DNA of 64,000 bases, taken from Pyricularia pennisetigena (Eukaryota > Ascomycota > Sordariomycetes > Magnaporthales > Pyriculariaceae). Both the position numbers and the translations under genes were made by a program. Every line of letters starts with the position of its first letter. Positions within the stretch are counted from its first letter, which is position 1. A model generated the notes under the pieces. It made no database searches and was not told the DNA's origin. It saw only the letters and a list, made by a program, of their open reading frames with translations. Location: contig NW_021940925.1 in the NCBI RefSeq assembly GCF_004337985.1, positions 124,001 through 188,000 of the forward strand, in the 5' to 3' direction. Shown in pieces: positions 1 through 12,362 of this stretch.

Positions 1-231
1 CGCATACTAATTATACATTATTGTGCATATTAATTATGCATTTCTGTGCATAATAATTATAGATCATTGTTTATAATTATGCATCGTAGTATTTACTACG
101 TGCTTAAGCTTATAGTATAAGCTTATTATCCTTTCAAGCATTGCATAATAGTTATGCATAGTTGCGCATAATTGTGCACCGTAATATATATTACGTGCTT
201 AAGCTTATAATAGAAGCTTATTATTCTTATA
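1..231 (-). repeat. Copia-1 3' LTR (partial)
   Basis: The LTR begins (minus strand) at 231, just after the polypurine stretch, with TATAAGAATAATAAGC, a likely RIP form of TGTGAGAATAATAAGC. It contains two palindromic units (CGTAGTA...TACTACG next to AAGCTTATA...TATAAGCTT) near 84-120 and 180-215. The rest lies outside the window. Confidence 0.8.
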
Positions 232-551
232 TACCCCCATATTTTGTATAATAAAAGCTTTTATATTATAGAAAGTATCTGTAAAGTATTCCTCGTTTTA
301 ACATATAAAATCCAGTGGTAAAAAACTCGTTAAAACGAAGTACTTTTTATATACACATATTCAACGTATAAAACCTTTTGGGAAAGAACTGTTGGATTAT
401 TATATATTTAAGCAAAAAACCTGAATACTTCAGGTAAAAAAGCTTTATTAAATATTTCCTAGATTTGGAAAATATTCATGGGCTGGATTTGGTACCGTTT
501 TTGTTAAAAGTTCCGCCAAATTTTCTTTTATTGGTGTATATACCAGTTTTA

Positions 552-1334
552 TCAAGTTTTTTTTAAAACAGTTTCTCTGTTAAAATAATATAACATATCG
601 ATATACTTGGACTTTTGGTAAGATTCGGGATTATTTTCCAAATCAATGGCCGCCGTATTATCCACCAAAATAACAGGTGTTTTTATACTGAATCCCAAAT
701 TTAAATTGTTATTGAAATAAATTATTATATTGTTTAAATACATTGCTTCTTTCATTGCGTTTGTCAAAGCCATATACTCTGCTTCGCAACTGTTTAAAGC
801 TACTGTTTTTTGTAAATCAGAATTCCAACTTAGTATATTTTTATTCGATATATTTTTGTTATTCTCTTCTGTCAAGCTAAATATATAGCCAGAAGTCGAT
901 TTCCGATTTTCAAAGTCATTAACCCGATCAGAATCGCAATATCCTTTTATAAAAATATTTTTATTTCCGTTATTCATGTCATAATTCAACCTAAGATTTG
1001 GATATTTCAACAAATATTTCCAAATATTCACAACACATTTCAAATGCTCGTTGTTTGGGTTCGCCATAAATCTGGCACATAAAATAACGGTATAACAAAT
1101 AGCTAGTTTTGTTTTTAACGCTAAATATACTAGCGAACCCATATATTGTTGGTATATTTTTATTTCGTCCTGACAAGCGTTGTTTTTATTTTTTGTCAAT
1201 GTAATACCCGGTACCCCCGGAATTAATCCCGGTTTATAATCGTCATTACTATTGAGTTTATTTGATGACTTTTCTGTGTATTGGGCTTGTTTTATTGTCA
1301 AATTATTATTGTTTATAACAATTTCGCGGCCCAA
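552..1334 (-). pseudogene. Copia-1 RNase H / end of RT domain
   Basis: This is the longest open stretch left in the element (260 codons, no valid start needed because it is part of a polyprotein). It covers the end of the RT domain and the Copia-type RNase H. The acidic residues expected of RNase H are visible in GYCDSD, SCEAEYMAL and VDNTAAIDL, and the end carries the Copia C-terminal signature resembling SKYIDMLYYFNRE. The enzyme would degrade the RNA strand of the RNA/DNA hybrid during reverse transcription. A matching fragment in the other copy is at 23423-23947. Confidence 0.85.
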
Positions 1335-2291
1335 AAAGCTGGAAACAGGTCCGAAATTTTCTATTTAAGTTTCCATTTGATAATCGGAAATCAAATTATT
1401 AATAATAATGACACTTTTATCTATTACTAATTTATCGTCCACGTAATATACCAAAACTGTTTGGTAATATTTGCTATCGGGGTTCTTATTAATGAAAATA
1501 CCCTCGTTGTATTGTAAAGAATTAAATCCTATTTTATTTAGTATTTTTTACACATATTTGTAGTATAATCGTGGCGACTATTTTAGGCCATATAAAGCTT
1601 TATTTAATTTACCGACTTTATTTTTATAGTTGTTTTTTGCATAGAAACCAGTTGGTAAATTTATATATATTTTGGTATTAATATTTGCGTGCAAAAACGC
1701 TGTTTAAACATCGCATTTAACTATTAAATAACCCATTTTAACGGCTATTATTAAAACAATTCGCCACGTTTCGGCTCTGCAAATTGTAGAAAAAATCGTT
1801 AAAAGGTCTACACCAAATATTTGGTAAAAACCTTGTATAACCCAACGCCCTTTTATAGCCGATTTCCCTTTTGGTAAACCAACAATATTAAATACGTTTA
1901 TGTTTTCCAAACTGTTTATTTTATCCTTACAGGATTTGTACCAATTCTGTGCATTTGGTAACTTTATAGGTTGGTGGAAAATAGACGGATTATCCGTATT
2001 ATTTATCGTTAAAATGAAATGCTTATTGTTTGTGAATTTGCAAGATTTATTTAACACCGTATCGCTTATAGTTAATAATTCGTGCTGCCATGGATCGAAT
2101 TTGGGCATTTTTGCAGCAAAAGGTCCGCTTTGAACGTTATTCTCAACGCTATTATTGACGTTATTCTCACCGTTATCATTAACGCTAATTTCAGCGTTAT
2201 AATCCTTAGAAATACTAACTTCTATTTCGTTAAATATTTCGTTCGGGACATTGTTAACATTCGATGAAAACTTGTTTTCCAATATTGTCAA
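1335..2291 (-). pseudogene. Copia-1 reverse transcriptase domain (broken)
   Basis: The open part at 1704-2291 contains the RVT_2-type beginning: KGRWVIQGFYQIFGVD, then FSTICRAETWRIVL and KMGYLIVKCDV. The palm motif YYVDD is still present at about 1434-1448, but stop codons and frame breaks separate the parts. The upstream 60-80 residues are low-complexity, N-rich linker. Copy 2 of the family has YVDN instead of YVDD at 23102-23113, a G-to-A change of the RIP type. Confidence 0.85.
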
Positions 2292-2447
2292 ATCTCGAAC
2301 TCAAACGGTGGTTTTCCGTTTTATATCCCATATTTTTCATATATTATTCTAATCGGTATAACCGACTAATAAACCAAGTTAATTTCTAGCTTCTAGCTGT
2401 TTTATCTGTTTATTTGTGTCAAAATAAACAATCGATCCCCATATTTT

Positions 2448-3266
2448 TCAAAATATATTATAATGTGGATATTTATTATAATATAACTCGTAAAATAATT
2501 CAAAACTTAATGACAAATTCGGGGTTCGGTTATATATATAAACAGCTAATAATAAAATTTCGCCCCAAAGGTACTTGGGAGCATTTGTATGAAAAAGCAT
2601 AGCCCTCGTTTTATTAAAAAGTGTTAAGTTTATTCCTTCTATTAACCCATTTGGTTTTTTTGTATACGGAGGAGTTAAATTATGGATAATACTATATTTA
2701 TTTAATATTGACTTGAAGTCATTATTGATATATTCCCCTCCGTTATCGGTAAAAACTTCTTTTACTCTTTTATTTTTCGGGTTATTATTTAATTTATTCA
2801 TTAAAGTCTAAACAGCAATAATTGCATTAGATTCTTGCTTTGATAAGTAAACGGATAAATATTTGAGCTTTTTATCCAAAAAGGTTATATAATATTTGTA
2901 ATTACTAAACGTGATAGGGGTGATAGGACCCCCCAATTTGCTGTGGATTCGCTCGCTTATATAATAATCACTTTGATTATTTGACCTTTTATTTATATGA
3001 CGATTGGCCTTTGCTTGCAAACAGATTTTACATTGAAATTGTTTCTATACCAATATACCGTCTCTGTTTATTTGGATATTTTGTGGTTTTAAAACCGCTA
3101 ATAACGGTATTAGCCCTACATAGGCTGAATTTAAATGCCATTTATATATTATATTATCTTTAATATTATAGTTGTTAGTATTAAAACCATTATTATCCGA
3201 GCTTTGTTCAAAAACTTGGGCCAGAACATAGTATAATCCATTGGATTTGTAGCCTTTTGTAAGCAA
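2448..3266 (-). pseudogene. Copia-1 integrase (GAG-pre-integrase and core, broken)
   Basis: Three consecutive minus-strand fragments cover the integrase. The segment at 3045-3266 has the pre-integrase KWHLNS...GLIPLLAVLK pattern. The segment at 2808-3020 has HSKLGGPITPITF and YYITFLDK, the start of the rve core (the first catalytic Asp appears lost, HSK instead of HSD). The segment at 2448-2801 has VFTDNGGEYINNDF (second Asp), the PYTKKPNGLIE block with the catalytic Glu, and LWGEILLLAVYIYNRTP, a Copia hallmark. Stops lie between the pieces. Confidence 0.85.
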
Positions 3267-3346
3267 TTAATTCTGTCTAAATAAAGTGACTTCATTATTT
3301 GGAAAGGTAGTGGTCACATGTTGGAAATAAGACACATTTAATGTAT

Positions 3347-4515
3347 TTATTCCCCATTCGGGTATAAAGTAAACATTTTAATGACAATCTTTATATGCAA
3401 AACTTTGAATTCCAAATATAAATTACCGATTCCGGTTTTTTCTTTCAATTCATTTGCATTACCCCAATTCGCGTATTTGTTTGTAGGTTTATAGATTTGC
3501 GAATTACCTTGATTATAAACTGTGTTTATTGTTGCAGCGCGTTTTATAACAAATTTGTGCATTCCCTTCAAATTATTTAAATAATCTGGGATATTGTCAG
3601 CTTCTGGAATTAATATATTACTTAATATATTATTGGGGGCATCTGGGCTTACGTTCTCAATTGTATCCCAATTTTGTTCGTCAAAAGTCGAATCGTTATT
3701 CAATTAATCGATCAAAGTATTAATCGAAGCATTTTCGTCGGGATTTTTGTTTTCATCGTTATTTTTCAAAGGACTTTTCTTTGTTAAACCGTCCCATGAT
3801 TTTGGTGCTTTGTTTGGTTTCAGATACCAGCACTTGGTAACAGAATGACCTGTTAGTTTGCAAAATTTGCAAAATTTGCCTATATTTTTGGCTTTTTCGA
3901 GTCGATTTTTGAACGAATTCTTTTTATTTCCATATCTTTTGGTAGATAAAACTTTATTGTCATTTTTACCTCTGGCTTCGTCATTCAAATCTGCAAATAA
4001 CGGATCCGTATTGTATAGTCTTGGATCATTTCTTAATGCCTGACTAATATTGGAAATAAAGCCTTTATATAAATTATCTAATAGATTCAATACCCAAAAT
4101 ATAATTATTTGTTTATATTTTTAGATCTTCAATTATCGGATAATTCCTTTATTTTATTAAAGTATTCTTTGATATCCTTAAAGCTTTGTGGAATTGTATG
4201 AAAAAACTCCCTAGCGATTAAAAGATCGGTAGTGAATCCTTTCGAATTATATAGGTTTTCCAATTTTAACCAAGCTTTTGTTGCGGTATTTTCGTTCCTT
4301 ATTTGCAATGAAGGACCGTCTTTACACAAAAGAGTCAATAAAGCTAACGCTTTGTTATCAGTTTCACCGATTTCAGTGATGTTGTAAATATAAACTCGTT
4401 CGGTAAAAATGGCTTTGGTTCTAAGGGACCACATAATATAATTCTGTGTGCCCTTTAATTTTGGGGAAGAAATCTTAATTCCCAAGCCCGACATTTTGAA
4501 ATAAACAAAATTCAT
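3347..4515 (-). pseudogene. Copia-1 gag with zinc knuckle
   Basis: Starting at an ATG at 4515 on the minus strand, the first fragment (4129-4515) has the Copia gag opening KLKGTQNYIMWSLRTKAIF and a UBN2-like helical region with KAWLKLENLY. The next (3704-4090) contains the CCHC knuckle CKFCKLTGHSVTKCW. The last (3347-3703) leads into the protease region. Copy 2 has the same parts at 12640-13709, which supports the reading frame across the stops. Confidence 0.85.
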
Positions 4516-4762
4516 TTTTCTGAGAATGTTATTGTTAATGAATGTAGACTTTCTACATTCAAAAAATTGAAAAAGAAATAATATACCCGTAATATCATAT
4601 ATTCTTTCAAAAGTAGAAAATATATCTTCTTTTACTTAGGCTTAAAGTTGAAATTTAACAATAGGTAGGTAAATAAAAAGGTTTTTTGTGTTAAAACAAA
4701 GGTTAGATAGAAAGTATATGTAAAAAGGTGGAAAAGGTGGCCTTTTTAACAAGCAAGGACCC

Positions 4763-4774
4763 GGGCTCATAACC
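4763..4774 (-). promoter_or_regulatory. Copia-1 primer binding site, half-tRNA(iMet) type
   Basis: Directly inside the 5' LTR the minus strand reads GGTTATGAGCCC, which is complementary to the anticodon arm of initiator tRNA-Met (GGGCUCAUAACC). Several Copia elements prime with an internal tRNA half in this way. Copy 2 has the RIP-altered form GGTTATAAGCCC at 12363-12374. Confidence 0.7.
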
Positions 4775-5420
4775 TGTTAAAAATAAGATTATATAATAAA
4801 TTATGAGGTGAATATATCTGGATGAGGTAGATATATATAAGGGGACAAAAGGCCACTTTTTATAAATTAAATAAAGGTAAAAATTGTATTAATGGTTAAA
4901 GAAATAAATAAATCGATGGATAAATAAATAGATAAATCCTAAAACTTCCTCTAATTCTAAGGCGGGAAAATATTCCCTATTTATCTGCAAAAATATTGCA
5001 TTTAACAGTTCATGTATTACAAATCCACGTATTAAGGTTTGCATTTTATTTTCCCAATTAGGATAAAATAAAACAACGCTTTAGCGTTCACCTATGTATA
5101 TATGTGGCTATTTTGAACGTCTCATATTTGAAACGTTGTATGACGCAATCTTTAGAACCTAACCTATATTTATGTCATGCGTTTACTTTTTACCAAAATA
5201 GGTTTGCCTGTGGATCGCATGATCTGCACATGATCCGCGTTCATTTCTTTTGCCCAAATAGGTCAAAAGGGTACATGCATGAATTGTATGCAATTATATT
5301 TGCATTATTTAATTAACACACGTTATACATTGCATAAAGGTTATGCAGTATTGTGCATAATTATGCATCGTAGTATTTACTACGTGCTTAAGCTTATAAT
5401 ATAACCTTATTATTCTCATA
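4775..5420 (-). repeat. Copia-1 5' LTR
   Basis: Read in the plus direction it starts TGTTAAAAAT and ends TATTCTCATA; in element orientation it begins TATGAGAATAATAAGG and ends TTTTTAACA. It is 646 bp and contains only one palindromic tandem unit (about 5368-5408). It is homologous over its length to the other family LTRs at 5707, 9447, 11486, 13705, 20349 and 24338. Confidence 0.85.
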
Positions 5421-5706
5421 GTGCGGACCCCCATTTCGATGTCGGAGGGTATATAAAGGACACAAAGCAAGATCTTCCCCACCGATTAATTTAAATTATT
5501 AATCCCAAAATTATTGTACCATTTCAGTGCGTTTAATGCATTTAAACCCAGTAATAACAGGCCTTATAAGGCATCTAGCACCACGCCGCACCTGAGCTGA
5601 TGCCCAAACTCCTATTAGCCACCTGTATTATTAACATCCACCTCTGAAGATTGGATTGTTAATAATAAATCCTATTTTAATGTTTGGAAATAATATAGGC
5701 TTTCTA
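5421..5706. other. Unassigned AT-rich spacer between two Copia LTRs
   Basis: No coding frame is visible. The start has GGGTATATAAAGGACACAAA, which looks like a TATA-box region and could be a piece of an unrelated LTR. There are short inverted segments around TTAATAATAAATCC and ATTATTAACATCC. Confidence 0.4.
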
Positions 5707-7201
5707 TATAAGAATAATAACCCTATAATATAAGCTTAAACACGTAATAGATACTACGTTGCACAATTATGCACAATTGTTATGCAATGCATATAAGAAT
5801 AGTAAGCTTTTATTGTGAGGTTAAGCCCGTAATATATATTACGATGCACAAATATGCCCAGTTATTATGCAATATATAATGTACATTAAGCAAATAATGC
5901 AATATAATTGCATGCGATTTATACATATATACCTTTTTACCTATTTTAGTCAAAAGAAATAAACGCAAATGATACGCAAATCATTTGTTGCATATATATA
6001 CTGTGAACATGGCTAGCGCAGGGCTAATTATATTAGCTACCCTGCATTATCTTATAACGGCTAGCACGGGCTAATTTTATTAGTCACCCTGCATCGAATA
6101 AATAAACAAATAACAAATAAAACGTATACGCGTTTATTATACACACAAAGCTTTATATATCACGTCTTTGTTCATAGTTTCAACAACAAAACAAATACGT
6201 CATATATAATCTAGTTTAATAGTATAATGCACGTACTATAATCTATATCATATATACGTTGTTAAAGTGCGTGGGTTCGAATCCCGTTGTGGTCGCAGAT
6301 TTTCTGTGCATGCATAAGCACAATAGGCCGTTAGGCTCAATGGGTCGTTAGGCTCAATAGGTCGGCAGGTCAGTCACATGAATAAGGCCAAATCATGTGA
6401 CGTGACCCCGCGTTCCGGACATCCGGATCGAAGATCTGCACCTACGGATACGAACACGTAATTCACAACTTAGCCTTAGATTCATCACCTTCATACCTTC
6501 ATCGATTTAACGATTCAACGAATCGATTGTGCAACAATAATATATCATCTCTATTACCCGCTAGCAGACGGTTATTTGCCATTTCAACGTTCCATCAACC
6601 TCATACGTGATCCACTTTTCCCCGCGCTTAAGATTAAGCTTATTCTATCTCGTAACCTCCTCACATATACGATTTATACGCAAATTATACGCAAATCATA
6701 CGCAGATTAAATAATTCATATATAATCCATACGGAAAACTATTTTGGTAAAAATAAACGCATAATATAAATATAGGTAAGGTTTCAAAAAATGCGTCCTA
6801 GAATGTTTTAAATATCTAACGTTTAGAATAACCACATATATAAATAGGTAAACGCTAATGAGTTATTTTGTTTTATCGTAATTGGGAACATAAAACGCAA
6901 CTTTTAACACGTGGATTTATAATACATGGATTGTTAAATGCAATACTTTTGCAGATAAATAGGGAAAAATTTCCCGCTTTAAAATTAGAGGAAGTTCTTA
7001 CGATTCATACATCCAGCGATCCATCCATCCACCTATTTATTTTATCAACTACGGATCTCTATTAAACATTAGCCTAAGCATCAATTATTAATACAATTTT
7101 TACCTTTATTTCATAATCAATGAACTTTTTTCCCCTTATATGTATTTTCCTTATATAAATATATTCACCTCCCCATTTATTGTATAACCTTCTTTTTAGC
7201 A
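5707..7201 (+). repeat. Copia-family LTR split by a later insertion
   Basis: The left part (5707 to about 6000) carries two palindromic units and the first third of the LTR. The right part (about 6661-7201) resumes with ACACATACGATTTATACGC-like sequence and runs to the normal end TCTTTTTAGCA. About 660 bp of unrelated DNA lies between. No second LTR is near, so this is probably a solo LTR. Flanking 5-mers do not match, so no target duplication is claimed. Confidence 0.7.
6001..6660 (+). repeat. Insertion with tRNA-like B box, possible SINE
   Basis: This segment interrupts an LTR. It begins with two similar hairpin units (GGCTAGCGCAGGGCTAATT and GGCTAGCACGGGCTAATTTT, each followed by a TTAG..ACCCTGC arm). 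Near 6267-6295 it has GTGGGTTCGAATCCC followed by GTTGTGGTCGCA, the shape of a tRNA T-arm and 3' acceptor strand. The expected 5' half upstream (around 6205-6265) is AT-degraded and cannot be folded with confidence. A short tandem repeat GGxCGTTAGGCTCAAT follows near 6330. A tRNA-derived SINE or a tRNA relic inside a larger insertion are both possible. Confidence 0.4.
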
Positions 7202-8122
7202 ATCTGATTAGCGCATATAACCTTACGTATTATAAACGTATTCAATATACGTTATGAAAATTGTATTACGAGGGGTGCGAATTACAAAAAAATTCATAAC
7301 CTTAAAATACCTGGAATCCTTACAAATACCCTGTTATAGCCTGATAATGCCCTTACCCTTTCCAATTTACAAGGTCATTTTAAAGTTTATAACGTTTTAA
7401 CCCCTGTGAACTTATTCTTACCGAGTGAATTTAAGGATATTAAATTAAATCGTTAGCTAATTATTATCTATTATTATTTTTATTTGCAGATATTGGATTT
7501 TTATTAGCGCTATACCGACCGCATCACCCTTATTCATCCTGTATATGTTGATTAATAGGCAGTATATACCTATTTTATTCCCAAAATCAAATTTCAATTG
7601 AAATAATTTGCGTTTTGGGCAATTTCCGCATTCCAAATGCCCTATATAGTTTGCTTAACTGGGACTATAAACAACGAATAGCCAAGTTAGCTACCTGGTT
7701 TAATAATTAATTCCATAGGTCTATATTATGCTGGTTGGGGGTTCGAATTTGTGCGTTATTATAATTATGGGCGCTTTTCCAATCCGGGGGTTCGTTTAAT
7801 TTAGAGGTTATAGGTCGGTACAAAAGGTTCATTGATCCAAGGGGCTTATATCGGGGGTTCGAATGGGGTTAGGATATTAAGGGGATTTTTTTAAAGCTTT
7901 TATTTTTATATATTTTCTTTTCCGACTTTCTATGAATAATAGCAAAAAAAAGCTGTTAATTATATACGTTATTTAAAGTGTAATAGGTCCACTTTCTATC
8001 ATATATAAACTATAACAAATAGTGCCGAAATGGGGTTGGCAGGGCTATTGGATTATCCGTTTTCATTTTATTATTGAAGGAGCTAGGACTAAATAGTTAG
8101 CGAATAGGGTTAATTACGCTAT
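7202..8122. other. AT-rich DNA, no gene recognised
   Basis: No reading frame of interest is seen on either strand. The motif GGGGGTTCGAAT or close variants occurs at about 7737, 7786 and 7853. Composition matches the surrounding RIP-affected repeats, so this is probably an old unrecognised element. Confidence 0.4.
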
Positions 8123-8415
8123 TGTTGGAACAACTGCACTATCGCGTATGCACAAATAGAGAGATCCGGGGCGGAGGACGCGACCCGGCGGAACGGGATG
8201 CCTAAATTGCGGTGCACGGACCGCAATTGGATAATTAAAGACGATGCACGGACCGTGTATTAGGTTTCTAACTAACGCTGCAATAACCACGTGTTATCGC
8301 CAGATTTAAATAAAAGATTACACCCAATATATCCAAATACAGAAGAATATATTATTATCACCCTTGTAATCAGATTTTACCATAATTTATCAATAAAACC
8401 ACCGTTTTATGAACA
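8123..8415 (+). repeat. Candidate LTR of the third retroelement
   Basis: The segment starts TGTTGGAACAACTG and ends TTTTATGAACA, fitting the TG...CA rule, and lies just upstream of a gag region in the same orientation. It contains a short duplicated motif, GATGCACGGACCG / GGTGCACGGACCG. No partner LTR is in the window because the element is cut at 11485, so the boundaries rest only on end motifs. Confidence 0.35.
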
Positions 8416-8693
8416 TTAACTAATAAATAAAAATATGGTTACCAGTCGTACGAAATTTACAAATTGCTAAAGTGAAAAAATGAGTCGCGCGGACGACGGC
8501 CTATCCCATTAGATATTTCAACGCTGGAGTCTGGTTTATGCTATTCTTTAAAATTTAAATCGGATGTTTTTTATTGGCAAAACCAAAAATTCAAAAGGTG
8601 GACAAATTTAATATTTGCGCAAAGAGATTAAATTGCACGCTATTGTGCGACGGTTATAGAAATTGCATCCAAGCGAGCAACAATTGCAACAAT

Positions 8694-11485
8694 GGTAGTA
8701 ATAGACAGCATACCAAATACGCGCGACGAGGATAACCACGAGCTCGAGGAGCAATCGCTACTTATAACGAGGTTATTGCGCATATTTGCCTTAATTAAAA
8801 TAGTCGAAATAAGCGGGATTAGCGGTACATAATAGTTAAAACATATCGACCCGCACGCAAAAGATGGACCACCACCTAACCTTCAACAATTATTGGACCC
8901 CTAAATGCCCGTTACATATTTGATACACAACTATTATAAAATTTGGGTTAATAAACGCAAAACCCGAAATGCAGTACAATATAAATTTAAATAACAATGG
9001 CGCGACCGATATTAAAAAAAATTCAAAGCTGGATGAATTAGCAGTTCGACCAAATAACGCGCGGAATCCGCAAAACGTACGTCGATTTGTTGAAAAAGAT
9101 ATACGGATTAGTCCCAGGAAAGAAAATTAACGATAAAATCGTATAATTTTTAAAAATAAGGACGATTGAAAAAAGGAGTAAATTAACGAAAGATAAATAA
9201 AGGAAAGCCAGCGTGCGGCGACGATATTTATCCCCCAAAAACCCGTATATTCATTTGTTAAATACGATGAATAAGGAAGCTATACTGCAAAATCGATACG
9301 TGCGAAAATAACGCCACATTTTATCCCAAATGTGGCAGGCGCGCACGACCCAGGAAAGGGTATTTTAATTGTACTGGAAAATAGATTAACATCCGAGGTT
9401 TACATTTACCCATAATTCCTTTATTATGGAAAAAATACCGGAGGTTTATGAGAATAATAAGCTTATATTATAAGCTTAAATACGTAATATATACTACGAT
9501 GCATAATTATGCACAACTATGCATACATATTATGCAATGCATAAAAGAATAATAAACTTATATCATAAGCTTAAGCACGTAGTAAATACTACGATGCATA
9601 ATTATGCACAATGATGTATAATTATTATGCACAATAATGCATAATTAATGTGCACAACAATGTATAATTATTATGCACAATACTGCATAACCTTTATGCA
9701 ATGTATAACGTGTATTAATTAAATAATGCAATACAATTGCACACAATTCATGCATGTATACTTTTGACCTATTTGGGCAAAAGAAATGAACGCAGATTAT
9801 TTGCAGATTATACGATCCACAGGCAAACCTATTTTGGTAAAAATAAAACGCATAACATAAATACAGGTAAGGTTTTGAAAATTGCGTCATACAACGTTTC
9901 AAATATGAGACGTTCAAAATAGCCACATATATAGATAGGTGAACGCTGAAGCGTTGTTTTATTTTATCCTAATTGGGAAAATAAAATGCAAACCTTAATA
10001 CGTGGATTTGTAATACATGGATTGCCACATGCAATACTTTTGCAGATAAATAGGGAAGAGTTTCCCGCCTTAGAATTAGAGGAAGTTTTATGATCTATCT
10101 ATCGATCTATCTATCCATCGATCTCTCGATTCATTCAACCATCAATACAATTTTACCTCTATTTATCTTACTTATAAAAGTGACCTTTTTCCCCTTATAT
10201 ATATCTACCTTATACAGATATATTCACTTTACAATTCATCACATAACCTTCTTTTTAATAAGGTTAACGTGCGATAAACTAAAAACTAGAAGTATTTAAA
10301 TATAAATCACCACCCGTACGATTAATACCAAACGAATTTATAAACCTTATAATTGTAAACCGTTTTATAAAAATATAGAAAAGAACGGACAGTTATAAAG
10401 GAAAACCGTACAATATATTCCTAGATAACACCAAAATTTCCGATTAAACGTGCGATAAAGAAAGGATTATTATTAATGAATACCACGCCATTTTCCCTAA
10501 AATTTTAATAAACCGCGCGCGCGATTATTGGACCAATATTTCCTGGTTAGGCATGCGATGGGAGGAAATATATAATATGTTGGACAGGTATTTTAACATT
10601 AAATTAAACCACGTATGATACTTGAAAGATTGGATAATTACCACCTTAGTTCGTATAAAATAGGAGAAGGCAAGTAAAGGTAATTAAAAAATGCTGGAAT
10701 TGCTGCTGGATATATTTAAATTCGTATCACGAGTATTGGGCGACGAATACCAACACAAACGCCAATTATATATAATAGTAGTGCGAGCATGCCCAAAAAT
10801 GCCGGAATTCAAAAACGCATCCTAGTATAAAAAAGGACCTGCGAAATATTATTTTGAACCTACGTACGTATACCGAATAGTACAAAATAGAGCCGGCAAG
10901 TAATACCTGCTAGGTAAAAGGCCGTACAACGCCAATATTACAAATAGGCGATATTACCGCTACCAGTAAAAATTAAAAGGACGCGCGTACGTATTAAAAT
11001 ATAAATAAGGCGGGATATAAAAGGAGTTCGCCAAATTACTAGGCCCAAAAGGTAATTTCCGTTCGATAGGGAATATAAGCAAATATTAGGATAAAAACGC
11101 AAATATTTGCTGTATATGCAAAAAACAAAATTGTCGATTTTGGAAATACATTAAAAAGAAAAAGGAAAACGTACGCCAAAAATACCACCAAACGTGCGAT
11201 TTATTGGGAAAGAAATACGAGGATTTTAATTAATTTTTAAGAGATTTGGGAGTAAATAGGCCGCAACCGCGCGATGATTTGAGCAAAATTAACGAGGAGC
11301 ACGAAAATAAAAATAATAAATACCACCTCGCACAATTCCTGTGAAATCAAGCGTATATCCATCGCGCGACGAGCGAAAATATATATGATAAGACTAATAT
11401 AGCAAATAAACCAGTTTATATTACATAACGTATATAGCCCAGTGTATTCAAATAAACTATGGGACATAGGAGCCGCACGTATATT
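8694..11485 (+). pseudogene. Third LTR retroelement: degraded gag and start of protease
   Basis: The plus strand has a frame starting MVVIDSIPNTRDEDNHELEE at 8694 with many RIP-type stops after it. After the solo LTR at 9447-10260 the frame resumes with INRARDYWTNISWLGMRWEE (about 10505) and a knuckle-like CCICKKQNCRFW (about 11110), typical of the gag of a widespread fungal retroelement family. Just before the break, LWDIGAAR (about 11457) could be a protease D(T)GA site with Thr changed to Ile. It ends abruptly where the Copia-2 LTR begins. Whether it is Gypsy or Copia cannot be decided because pol is missing. Confidence 0.6.
9447..10260 (+). repeat. Solo Copia-family LTR with perfect 5-bp target duplication
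   Basis: The 814-bp LTR runs from TATGAGAATAATAAGC to CTTTTTAATA and is flanked by AGGTT on both sides (9442-9446 and 10261-10265). It interrupts the gag region of the third retroelement. It has two palindromic units. A clean target duplication without an internal region indicates insertion followed by LTR-LTR recombination. It also fixes the exact LTR ends for the family. Confidence 0.9.
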
Positions 11486-12362
11486 TATAAAAATAATAAA
11501 CTTATATTATAAGCTTAAGCACGTAGTAAATACTACGATGCACAATTATGAACAATTATTATGTAATGCAAATAAAAATGATAAACTTATATTAGAAGCT
11601 TAAACACGTAGTAGATACTACGATGCATATTTATGCACCATTATCATGCAATGCATATAGGAATAATAAGCTTGTATTATAAGCTTAAGTAGGTAGTAAA
11701 TAGTACGATGTATTATAATGCACAATTAGTATGCAATGGATAACGTGTATTTATCAAATCATGCAATATAATTGCACGCAATTGATGCAAGTGCAACTTT
11801 TAACCTATTTTGGGGAAAAGCATTAAACGCAGATTATACGGAAATCATGTAATTCATATAAGATCCATACGCAGAACTATTTTGGTAAAGATAAACGCTT
11901 AATATAAATATAAGTAAAGTGTTCAGTAATGCATTATAAAACGTTGTAATATAAAACGTTTAAAATGAGCACGTATATAAATAGGTAAATGCTAATGCGT
12001 TATTTTATTTTATCCTAATTGGGAAAATAAAATGCAACCTTTGATACATGGATTTGTAATACATATATTGTTAAATGCAATACTTTTGCAGATAAATAGG
12101 GAAGAATTTCCCCCGTTAGAATTGGAGGAAGCCTTATAATTAATCTATCTATCCATCTATCCATCCGTCGATTTATCTATTTATTAATTTGTTTACTCAT
12201 TAAATTAACTACGGATTTCTACTGGACACGAAACCAACCGTCAACTATCAATACAATTTGTACCTCTAACTTACGAATAAAAAATAGCCTTTTTCCCCTT
12301 ATATATTTACCTCACATTAGTACATTCACCTCACAATTCATTTTATAACCTTCCTTCTAACA
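11486..12362 (+). repeat. Copia-2 5' LTR
   Basis: It is 877 bp, starting TATAAAAATAATAAAC and ending TTCTAACA, directly followed by the primer site. It carries three palindromic tandem units (near 11500, 11585 and 11665), the largest number among the complete LTRs together with the copy at 20349. The microsatellite-like (ATC)n/(ATCC)n run near 12140-12180 recurs at the same place in the other copies. Confidence 0.85.

Larger units (their letters stand above)
1..5420 (-). mobile_element. Copia-1: RIP-degraded Ty1/Copia LTR retrotransposon, 3' LTR cut by window edge
   Basis: Read on the minus strand the order is 5' LTR (4775-5420), half-tRNA primer site, gag with zinc knuckle, integrase, reverse transcriptase, RNase H, a G-rich polypurine stretch (232-240) and the start of the 3' LTR (1-231). 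Integrase before RT is the defining order of Ty1/Copia. Every coding stretch is split by stops and the DNA is strongly AT-rich with TpA excess, as expected of repeat-induced point mutation. It is not functional. A second copy of the same family lies at 11486-25085 on the other strand and aligns along its whole length, which allowed the boundaries to be set. Confidence 0.9.

Noticed and set aside
1..231. Regularly spaced palindromic units resembling a CRISPR array
   Set aside because: The units are parts of Copia LTRs, present in every copy, without unique spacers, in a eukaryotic genome.
6205..6300. Functional tRNA gene
   Set aside because: Only the T-arm and 3' acceptor strand are convincing; the 5' half and anticodon arm cannot be paired, so it is treated as a relic or SINE part.
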